Assembly (NCBI GenBank): GCA_009602725.1
Contig: WELB01000097.1
Coordinates: forward strand, 53,789 to 69,705
Direction of reading: 5' to 3'
DNA from: Spirogloea muscicola
Lineage: Eukaryota; Streptophyta; Zygnematophyceae; Spirogloeales; Spirogloeaceae
DNA: 15,917 bases
Part shown: positions 7,977-15,917 of the stretch, piece after piece
How positions within the stretch are numbered: position 1 is the stretch's first letter
How the letters are laid out: every line of letters starts with the position of its first letter
The notes under the pieces: model-generated
Seen by the model: the letters and a program-made list of their open reading frames with translations, nothing else
Database searches by the model: none
Told to the model about the DNA's origin: nothing
Translations under genes and position numbers: made by a program

Positions 7977-9295
7977 GAAGGGCTCGCCTATTGAGGATAG
8001 GGGCTGGAAAAAGCCAGCCCAGAAAAGAATGAACAGAGGACGAGAAGGGGCCAGGGGAAGTAGGAAGAACAACAAGCACAAATAAGAAACGAAGCAGCTA
8101 CGAAGCACTCAGTAACCCCTGCTAAGCAGCCTCAGGTCAGAGAGACTGGGTTCCTGGAAGCGGGTCCCCTGGCCAGAGCCAGAGGCAGCAGCTCGGGCTC
8201 TGCCTGCACGCAGGTGCAGCGCGCGGGCCATAGACCTCTGCAGCGAGACGGCCAAGCGCATGCGGTACACCTGCGCTAGCGACCCTGCTGCATGGGAGTC
8301 CACCGGCTCCCCATGGAAGCGGCGGGCAATGGCGTGACGAGAGAGCTGGTTGAGCAGCTCGAGCCACCAAGCGCCCAGCGCCCCGTGCGGTATCGATGGC
8401 GAGCGGGAACAACTCGTCTCCCCGCTGGTGATCTGCGTATTTTAGCTCCTTGGCCCGACGGCGCAGGCTACCGCATACCCAGCCTTGGTTGCACACTGGG
8501 TTGGATGTGAGCGGTCATAGGAGTCAGTGGTCACCACGTCCAGGAGAAGACGTGGCCCGCCTGCTGGTGGGGTGGCCACAAGGTCCACGCGACGAGCGTG
8601 GAGACCGTCGGCCCGTTGCTGGAGCGGCATGACGGCAGAGTTCTCGGCTGCCACCGAGAAGCCAGCCTCCACAAGGATGCCATGCACCGCATCCCGGAGA
8701 TGGTCATGGGCCGCTGTCCGCTCTCCGCCGTGGGAACAGAGCAGAACATGTGCCGCCAGCTCCCCATGCTCGGCCCCTCGCTCGCCACATTCGCACTGTT
8801 GCACTCCCTGGAGACATGGCGGCGGCAGGCCCAGGAGCCGGTGGACGGCACTGCGGAACACCTCGTCCGGGAGTGTGAGGGCTTCATTGAGGGGGAGGGC
8901 CTGGAGCCACGCCGCTGCCCCTGGGGAGGAGGCCGAGTAGAATCGCGCGCGCCCGCGCAGGTCGGCCTCCGGGAGCTGGAGCAAGGCGGTGGTGAAGGCT
9001 GCCTTGTCCATTGCGGCTGCCAAGCGCGCTTGGACGCGCTGGTCGGCGGTGTGCGCGAGGTGCGCAAAGGAGAACGCCTGGCCCGCCAGGTCCGGGTGCA
9101 CCGCGAGCAGCTCCTGGTGGGCGGAGCGTAGCGACGCCTGGAAAGGCAGCACACCCGTGTCTACCTCCACCACCGCCTGCTCCAGCACACGCTGGCCGTG
9201 GACCAAGAAACGCTGGGCCACGGAGGCGGCTGTCTGCGCCCAGCCGCCGAGGTACGCTGCCCGGCAGGAACGGACGAGCGGGCGCATGTCCTTAG
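7977..9295 (-). mobile_element. Subfamily B retrotransposon copy with endonuclease domain (copy 6)
   Basis: This is a minus-strand, 5'-truncated element of about 1.3 kb. It keeps the post-RT region, zinc knuckle, restriction-like endonuclease and C-terminal tail (pseudogene at 8109-9287), then a B-type 3'UTR with a perfect hairpin (8001-8020) and GGCGAGCCCTTCT. Its 3' end abuts copy 5 and its 5' end abuts a plus-strand tail near 9300. RT motifs are absent, as expected of an incomplete target-primed reverse transcription product. With copy 4 it forms a large inverted repeat. Confidence 0.85.
8109..9287 (-). pseudogene. C-terminal part of RLE retrotransposon protein: zinc knuckle and restriction-like endonuclease
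   Basis: The first frame (9287-8442) holds a thumb/linker region with the motif SASSPGAAAWL (residues ~118-128), then C165-x-C167-x12-H180-x3-C184, then RRVDLV (D235) and LLLDVV (D250), the acidic residues of a PD-(D/E)XK nuclease fold. Translation leaves this frame near 8490. The final motif, AKELKYADH (Lys at ~8451 and 8442), is in a second frame (8496 on), and the tail ending LLSRGY is in a third (8303-8109). At least two frameshifts therefore break it. In R2-like elements this nuclease nicks the target DNA before reverse transcription. It is the best-preserved endonuclease domain in the window, but the copy cannot make an intact protein. Confidence 0.85.
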
Positions 9296-9299
9296 CACT

Positions 9300-9395
9300 C
9301 CGGCTCCTTCAGACATTGTCCATTCCTTTGGGCTGGCCTATCCCAGCCACCAGTTTATCTGGCCGCGCTTGCTCCATCTGACTTCCTATAGCTGA
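9300..9395 (+). mobile_element. 3' tail of the retrotransposon family, diverged (copy 7)
   Basis: It has AGACATTGTCCATTCCTTTG followed by the stem GGCTGG-CCTATC-CCAGCC (9331-9348), the same arrangement as in subfamily A tails. The downstream GGCGAGC block is degraded. It is in the opposite orientation to copy 6 and adjoins its truncated 5' end. Confidence 0.65.
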
Positions 9396-9690
9396 CACGG
9401 GGGTTACTGAGGGCGCCGTCTGCCTAGCCCGTGGCTCCGTCAAGAACACCTGTACGCATCTGGCTGGCTTTTCACAGCCGATTTTTCAATATCAGCAGCC
9501 GCATTTTCTCAGCCTCACCAGGCTCCGTAACGCTGACGAAGAAGAAGTAGAAGCGCTGACTGGTGCCCGAATACCGGACGGCCATTGACCAGCTCTAGTG
9601 CCACCATCAGCTACAAGGCTCGACCAGCTTTGTGGAGCCGGGGCAGAGGCGTGCTGCCAGCACCATGCGCGCCTGCCCCCGCGGCCCGCC
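9396..9690. other. Upstream flank of the LYRM1-like gene
   Basis: There is no clear gene. At 9462-9479, GGCTG-N8-CAGCC followed by a TTTTTCAATAT run may be a very worn retroelement hairpin. GC content rises towards the start codon, and I see no TATA box. This stretch should contain the LYRM1 promoter and 5'UTR, but no site can be fixed by eye. Confidence 0.4.
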
Positions 9691-10840
9691 ATGGCCACGC
9701 CCGCCACCCGCGCCCGCGCGCTGGCCCTCCTCCGCCGCCTCCTGCGCACCGCGCGCACCTGGCCGGGCCCCGCCGACGAGCAGGCGTACATCCGGGTGAG
9801 ACGGCCGCCTCCTCCCGACCTCCGCCGCCCGCCGCTGCCCTCCCACTCCTGAGAACCGCGCTCGCCGTCGCCCGCCGACCATGAACGGCGCAGAGCGGCC
9901 CTACGGGCCAGCCTGCTTGACCACCGGAGGCACGAAGACGGCGAGGCACCGCACGTTCGCTGCGACTGGCTGCTGCGCTGGTCAAGAACGTAGGCTGGTC
10001 TTCACTGGCCAGAGAGCACTGGCGGGACTGCACTCTTGCCAGAGCGGGATCACACATGAGGTGGTCATGCACGCAGTATAGGAGGAAACCAGGACCCTGT
10101 TCCGGCGTGATCAGCACCTGACAGACGCTCGCCTCATCAATCAGGCGGTACGTACTTCCTAACCTGCTTTCAAGACCTCTACAGTTGCCAACATCCATGT
10201 CAAGCAAAAGCATCCAATACTGTGCCCGCATCCAAAGGAAGTCAAGTCCGTTGTGCGTCTCGTGCTTGGCCAGCTTGCTACATGATAGCAGCAGCACATG
10301 CGTCGACTTGAGGGACACCGACTGCATGCACCTGTTCAGGAAGTCGGCATCCCCTGCCTCTTAGCAGTCAATACTGCCTACTTATGAACCCTTTCCTTGG
10401 CTGCTGTACGTACAATGCTTGATGCCTTCTGTGCGCTTCTTTGACAGCTCTTTGACGGCGAGTCCAGGCTTGAATTAGGAGTGCACTACAAGATCCCTTA
10501 CCCACGGCTTCATAATCTGCCAACTGGAAGTAAAGTCAAGGCCAAGGTGCTACTCAAGGCCTGGTATTGCTTCATAGAAATTGCACCTCCAGGCAAGGGA
10601 AGGGGAGAGTTGCTCAGTTTGCATTATTGATGCTGCTGCACCTCAGTATGTTACCGGTGGCAACTGTCAGCCACCCCTGTCAGCTTCGTCTTGCTCTAGC
10701 ATGCCAATCTGGCATCTGACTTTCACAGTGACGCGGTGGCCTTTGTGCAGGTTCCAACTCCTGTGATGGGGCCCGTTGATGACGATGACGTGATGGACGA
10801 TGTCCTGCAGGCCAGAGCTCGGCATGGTGTGAAGAGCTGA
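9691..10840 (+). CDS. LYRM1: LYR-motif-containing protein 1 (LYRM1) homolog, four exons
   Basis: Exons 9691-9795, 10082-10147, 10448-10546 and 10751-10840 (TGA) all join in phase 0 with GT-AG ends and encode 119 residues; human LYRM1 is 122. The start is set by GCCATGG, a strong Kozak context. Exon 1 gives TRARALALLRRLLRTARTW, matching the first helix. Exon 2 gives EETRTLFRRDQHLTD, and exon 3 gives LELGVHYKIPYPR, the most diagnostic LYRM1 segment. Exon 4 (VPTPVMGPV, an acidic DDDDVMDD run, ARARHGVKS) is the variable tail. LYRM proteins are small mitochondrial Complex1_LYR-fold proteins that bind acyl-ACP and act as assembly adaptors; LYRM1 itself is poorly understood. The name-giving tripeptide L-Y-R is L-L-R here (residues 13-15). 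No polyadenylation signal is evident downstream. The nearest retroelement tail is about 300 bases upstream. Confidence 0.87.
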
Positions 10841-11514
10841 TCAGATTATCGGGCTACTTGATTGTAGGTGGCGTGGAAATAGTCCATTTAGGTAGGCGAA
10901 GGCATTGCCTTACGACGACGAAGTGTGTGCACCATGGAAGAGGGGTGTGGGGGGGTTCTTCCCCCTGTCGTGCTGGTCTTGCCCGAGCTGGCTGCCGAAG
11001 AATTGCTGCACGTGGACCTTGAGAGAGAAGGAGGCCCACAAGGACACGCAGCGGACACTCGATGTGAAGAGAAGTGGGAAGGCATAGGTGGGTAAACGGT
11101 ATGGGCGAGGCGGGCAAGGTCAAGGTGTCGGGTATTGCCATGCGGTGGTATGAAATGTACAATCCCCGCACTACTTTATTAGAAAGGCTAGGATCTATAT
11201 CTCTCGAAAATGGTGTAGATGGGGCCCGCAGCGAGAGGAGATGTACATGAGAAACGATCTACTAGCGTGCTAAGTGGTGCAGAGCAACCATGGGGGAAAA
11301 GGTGGGAGTGGAGGGGCCAGGCTAATGTTGAGAACACTGGAAATGCAGGAGTGGGCTGATGAGCAAATGTAGCAAGAATTGTCAGTAAGGATGGGGATAG
11401 ATAGTGGAGGATAGATGGAACTGATGAGCTGCGCCTAAATCCCTCAAAAGCCCTGAAGTTGATATATTTAGTGAGCAGGCGGCAACAAGGAGTTCAAGCC
11501 TACTTCTCAAGAAT
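10841..11514. other. Unassigned flank between LYRM1 and the large retrotransposon
   Basis: It presumably includes the LYRM1 3'UTR. There is no plus-strand AATAAA. TTTATT at 11175-11180 is a minus-strand AATAAA with no gene to serve. A G-rich run followed by TTCTTCCCCC near 10950-10967 can fold locally. Open frames (for example - 11171-10854) show no motif and are low complexity in part. I see no tRNA, known repeat or retroelement hairpin here. Confidence 0.45.
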
Positions 11515-11542
11515 TAAGAAAGTGCTCGCCAATAGGGAAGAG

Positions 11543-11561
11543 GGGCTGGCAAAGCCAGCCC
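11543..11561 (-). other. 3'UTR hairpin of the retrotransposon family (reference copy)
   Basis: On the minus strand it reads GGGCTGGC-TTT-GCCAGCCC, an 8-bp perfect stem. Equivalent hairpins lie at 6598-6616 (+), 7371-7387 (+), 7750-7769 (+), 8001-8020 (-) and 9331-9348 (+), with a doubtful one at 9462-9479. All but the last two are followed within ~20 bases by GGCGAGC. In R2-type elements a folded 3'UTR is what the reverse transcriptase recognises, so this is a candidate recognition element. Confidence 0.75.
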
Positions 11562-11657
11562 AAAAGAAATGGACAATGTCCAAAGCCAAAGAAACAGGTG
11601 CCGGAAAAGGACTACACCTCAAAACACTACAAAACACAGGACGATGGAGAGGGAAGC

Positions 11658-14600
11658 TCAGTACCCGCGAGTGAGCAACATCAAGTCGGAGTAGCTCGCG
11701 GCAGGGAAAGAGGCACTCCGCCAACTCCCAGAGGCGGCAGCTATAGCACGGCCTGCTCGCGTGTGGACGGCGTAGGCAAGGTAGCGTTGAAACGGTACCG
11801 CCTGGCGCATACGGAAGACTTGGTCGAGCGAACCGCGGCGTTGAAGCCGGGCATCGCCCCTGGCAGACCCGGCCGCCGGTCAATGGCCTGACGGGCAAGC
11901 TGCTGGAGGAGATCCAGCCAGCGGCTGCCGAAAGCCCCGTGTACATCTATCGCCAGGGCCGCGAACTCATCACCAACCGGGTGATCGGCATATTTTCGCT
12001 CCTTGCTCCGGGCCGCCTGGCCGACCACGTGCCCTGCAAACGACGCCGATCTGGTGGGATTGGCGGAGTCGATGCAGTCAGTTGTCACCACTTCGGCGAT
12101 GATGCGGGGACCGCCGCCGGGCGGGATGGCGACCAGGTCGGCGCGTCGACTGTGGGGCTGGCCGTCCGTGCCCAGCTGGATGGGCATTATTGAGGTGTTT
12201 TCCACAGCCACCTTGAAGCCCGCCTCCATAAACACCCCCTGAATGCCATCTCGCAGGAGATCGTGGGAACCGGTCCGCTCGCCCCCGTGCGCGCAACGGA
12301 GCATATGCGCAGCCAGCTCCGCAGGGTCGGCGCGACGGGCACCACACTCGCACTATGTGACGCCCACGAGGCAGGAGGGAGGAGGCCCAAGAACTGGTGG
12401 ACCGCCGTCCTGAAGACCTCATCGGGCATGGTGAGCGCCGCATAGAGTGGGAGCGCTGATAACCACGCCGCCGCCCCAGGGGAGGAGGCTGAGAGAAGCC
12501 GGGAGCGCACGCGAAGGTCAGACGGAGGGAGAAGCTCCACCACCTGGTCAGAAGCCGCTTTTTCAACCAGCGCCGTAAAGCGTGCCTGGGCACGCAGGTC
12601 AGGGGTGTGGGCGAGGTGGACGAAAGGGACGGCCTGCTCCGACATGTTGGGGTGGACCGCCAGGAGCCCGTCGCCGGCAGAGCGGAGGGCAACCTGAAAG
12701 GGCAGCTGGCCGATCTCCACGCTGCCGCCCGCTCCAGGGCGCGCTGGCCGTGGACGATGAACCTCTAGCACATGGGGGCTGCAACCTGAGCCCAGCTGCC
12801 CATGTAGGCCGCCTCGCAAGCGCGGGCAACTGAGCGGCATCCCAAGCCGCCGCGGCTGGCCGGCAGGCTAGCCTGCAGCAGCGCAGCTGGTGAGGTGAGG
12901 AACGCAGGGTGCTGCACGGGGGTGGCCGCGGACGCCAGGATGCCGGAGACAAATGCCGCATACGCTGCCTTCACCGCCGGTGAGGGAGGGATGGTGCGGG
13001 CCAGATAGTGCGGCCGCTGCGCGATGCAACGGGTCAGCATAGCGGTCGCCAGCTGCATGTCCTGCAGCGTGTCAAGATGGTCCGCCGGCCCTGCAGCCGC
13101 GTCTGCAGCTGCTCCGTCACAAAGGCAGGTGCGCCTAGGGGGACGCCGAGGAGGGTGAAGCACCCGGCTGGTGTCTGGTAGCCCACGGGCAGGCGCAGGT
13201 GAGCTGGCAGGCCCAGAGGGGACCAGGCGCTGCATTTGTCCGCCCGAATGTCCAGGCCGATCGCGCTCAGCTGCACTTGGAGGGTGGCAAAAGGCTGCTG
13301 CGACGTCCTCTGGCTTCCCCACCAGCGTGGTGTCATCAGCGTATGTCGAAACGAGGACGCCAGGGTGAACCGCGACCGTTGCCTGGAGCGCACTGTGATG
13401 TGCCAACGCATAGTAAACCCCTCCAGTGGAACCCCTTGGGGCGCGCCCCTAGTGGAGTGGAGTCCACCTCACCAACCCTCGCCAGCCACTGCAGCTCGCA
13501 TGGCAGACCGTCCCCCAGCCTGAAGAAGGGTAGAAGGCTGGGGAAGGCCTCTCTCAGCTCCTCCACGATGACATCACGATTTACGCTGTTGAAGGCGTTG
13601 CAAGCGTCGACCGCCATGGCCACCCACTCAGGATGCAGGTCCAGGGCGGCCCGTACGCCGTGCACGCCCGTCTCACCGCCGCTCCGCAGCCCCGCACCAA
13701 ACTGCTGGGGCGCCAGGTGTGCCTGGGCCAGCCCTGCGTGCTGTTGCCAAAGTGCGCGCCCCACCAGGCGGTAGAGCACCTCACCGTTGGCGATGGGCCT
13801 GACCCCCCCACCGGCCTTGCTGAGCGCCAGCAGTGTACTGGTGCACAGGATGCCGCGAATGCTGGCCGGGACCTGGTCGCGAGCGAGGAACTGGCACACC
13901 TGGTGGAGCGCCTGGAAGTCGGCCGGGTCGCCTTCCAGGAAGATTTCCCGGAGGTGCTCGGTAAGCATGTGGGAAGGACCTCCAGCGGCCGCGCGGCGGC
14001 TGCTTTGCAGGGCCTTCCGCAGGGCGCAGCTTCGAGGACCACCTCCTCCGGCGGTGCGAAGGTGGCCAGCCACGGGGGCAGGGAGATGCAATGCAGGGTG
14101 CAGGGACTCCAGGGCCGCCCTTGTGGCAGCATTGGTGGGCGCCAGCACCGAGTCCTCCAGGGCCTGGACCGCCATGGACAACTCGCCCGCGTGACCGAAA
14201 CGCAGAGCCCGGCGGACAATGGCGGCCCTGTCTGGTGTGGCCTGCGCGTCACCTCGGTTTGCTGCCGAGGCCGCCACCGCTGCGTCATGGCGCGCAAGAA
14301 GCTCCTCCCAATGTCCGCTCTCGAACAATTGGACGCGCTCCAGAAGGGGCTGCTGGCCCTGCCAGCGGCTGTCGTGGGGGGCACGCCAGAGCAGCAGCCG
14401 GGGGAAAAGGAGAAATTGCTTCCAAGCCGCCTCGTCCCGGTGGTCCCTGGCAACCCGCTGCATCGCTCGGGTGGAGCGCGCGACGAGTGTGCGAGCGTAC
14501 CCAGCGTGGGACATGGCGGACGAGCGGTGGCGGTGGACGGCGGCCAGGTCGAGGCCAACCAGCCACTGCCAATGTTGAGGCGTGGGAGGGGAGGGCGCGG

Positions 14601-15599
14601 GGGGGACTGGCCTGCCTGGTCGACTGCGGCGGCCACCGGCGGCCGCTGCGCTCCACGCCTGCTCTGCACGGTTGCCGCTTAGCGCGCAGGCGCGCTCGTG
14701 GCCGGTCGAGCCGGACCGGGAGTGGCAGGTCCGCCAGCAGTACTGGCACAGCAGCGGCGCGGGCGGGCGGCGTGGGGGCGACGGCGGTGAAGGTGACGGA
14801 CACGGCGATGGTGGCTGCGGCGGGGATGGTGGAGGCAAGGGGGGCGAGGAGGACAGAGGCGGGGGTGGGTGGCAGGGAGGGGGACTGCTCGGGAGGCGGG
14901 GTGAAGGGCGGCCGGGAAGGCGGCGGCGGCGGAGGAGGGGCGTTGGTGAAGGCGGCGGCGGAGGGGGAGGTGGCGCCGCGGGTCGCTGCGGTTGCGGCCC
15001 CTCTGCTGCAGGAGACGCCCGCATAGGAACATCAGGAGCAGCATTATGCCCGGGAGACATGGGATCCGATGGAGGGAGTGGGTTCCACCTCCGGCAGCCC
15101 TTCACAAGTCAAGGGCAGAGCCGATAAAGCGGGTGCCCGACGCGTCTCTCGGGCGGGAGGCGGTAGATTCTCCTCCGCAGTATGATCCAGAGCAGGGGGC
15201 GGCCTGGACAGAGACGATAGGGCCGCAAGCCGCAACTGCCGCAGCAGGCGCCGCGTCGGCGAGGCCGGCGCGCTTCAGGCAGGAGTATGCGTGAATCGCG
15301 AGACCCCTGGCATTCTTGCATAGCTTCGGACATCAGGGGCACAGCACGCACTCAGGGTCTGCTGACGGTGGTGGCGGCGGCGGCGGGGATGTGGGGGCCG
15401 GTGAAGGCAATGCGGATGAAGGTGGTGGCGAACGGAAAGGGAAGGGCGGCGACGACGGCGGCGGAGAGGGCCTGCATACGAAGTGAAGGCAGAAGTAGCG
15501 AGGACGATGGGATGCGGCGACGGAGCTGGAGGCGGAGGTGCGGCGGGGGGCGGCCGCCTTGTCTTTATCCTGGGACGAGGCGCCCTGACCGCCTCGCAA
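11658..15599 (-). pseudogene. Retrotransposon polyprotein: two CCHC fingers, RT, zinc knuckle, restriction-like endonuclease (frameshifted)
   Basis: Finger 1 lies at 15341-15279 (C-P-stop-C-x12-H-x4-C, with TGA at 15335-15333). Finger 2 lies at 14748-14686 (C-x2-C-x12-H-x3-C). A Pro-rich run separates them. RT follows: GGGVRPIANGE near 13810-13785, motif A AVDACNAFNSVNR (Asp at 13608-13606), motif B GAPQGVPL near 13440, and YADD at 13343-13332. After the thumb comes LSASSPGAAAWL, a knuckle C-x-C-x12-H-x3-C (12353-12293), endonuclease residues RRADLV (Asp ~12139), IIAEVV (Glu ~12094) and KERKYADH (~12004-11990), and finally SDLMLLTRGY. Frameshifts fall near 15050-15100, 13400, ~13300, ~13100, ~12800, ~12358 and ~11850. 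The longest intact frame is 15105-13336 (589 codons). In functional relatives this protein nicks its target and copies its RNA there. This copy is dead. Confidence 0.85.
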
Positions 15600-15793
15600 A
15601 GGTGCTTCGCCTGGAGGTACTCCGGGCTCCGACTCCGTTGGCGGCGCCGTGAGAGCGCGGTCTGGGCAACGGGGAGCGGGGCGGCGGAGGCGAGGGCGGC
15701 GGCGGCGGGCGGCATGGCGACGGCAGGAGCTTCGGCGGCGGGTGCGGGGGCGCTGGATGCGGGAGCGATGGCGGGTGCGGACGAGGGGGCCGG

Positions 15794-15917
<124 letters not shown>

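Noticed and set aside
8598-9131. Plus-strand 177-codon open frame
   Set aside because: It is the antisense shadow of the copy 6 endonuclease region on the minus strand.
10854-11171. Minus-strand 105-codon frame with a minus-strand AATAAA at 11175-11180
   Set aside because: The signal lies upstream, not downstream, of the frame's stop; the protein shows no motif and includes low-complexity sequence.
13633-14682. 349-codon plus-strand open frame
   Set aside because: It is antisense to the GC-rich reverse transcriptase ORF, whose frame carries the RT and zinc-finger motifs; the plus frame has none.
15333-15335. TGA in the finger as a selenocysteine codon (C-P-U-C)
   Set aside because: Retroelement proteins are not known to use Sec, there is no sign of a SECIS, and the same ORF has several frameshifts, so a decay mutation is far more likely.

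Overview
This window looks like nuclear DNA from an animal. It has intron-split genes with GT-AG junctions, no bacterial-type gene packing, and many decayed non-LTR retrotransposon copies. The host proteins (SELENOF-, TUBGCP5- and LYRM1-like) are general metazoan proteins. The GC-rich retroelement load and short introns would fit an arthropod such as a tick, but that is a guess. The window starts inside a signal peptide and ends in a 123-base T run, so it may be a whole contig.

Host genes. Positions 1-1094 (+) hold a nearly complete four-exon homolog of the ER selenoprotein SELENOF, with methionine where selenocysteine is expected. Positions 1702 to about 5887 (-) hold most of the gamma-tubulin complex protein GCP5 (TUBGCP5), convergent with SELENOF. 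Its conserved N-terminal part was not found. Positions 9691-10840 (+) hold a complete four-exon LYRM1-like gene whose LYR tripeptide reads LLR.

Retroelements. Positions 6535-9395 are a pile of 5'-truncated copies of one retroelement family in both orientations. Positions 11515-15794 (-) hold a nearly full-length but frameshifted member about 4.3 kb long. Its single protein has two N-terminal CCHC zinc fingers, a Pro-rich linker, a reverse transcriptase (NAFNS motif A, YADD), a C-x-C-x12-H-x3-C knuckle, a restriction-like endonuclease (PD-(D/E)XK type) and a conserved C-terminal tail ending in LLSRGY or LLTRGY. All copies that reach the 3' end carry a hairpin of the form GGGCTGGC-TTT-GCCAGCCC followed by GGCGAGC. 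At least two 3'UTR subfamilies share that hairpin.

Non-genic stretches are 1095-1701 (convergent 3' flanks), 5888-6535 (GC/CpG-rich, unassigned), 9396-9690 (upstream of LYRM1), 10841-11514 (unassigned) and the terminal poly-T.
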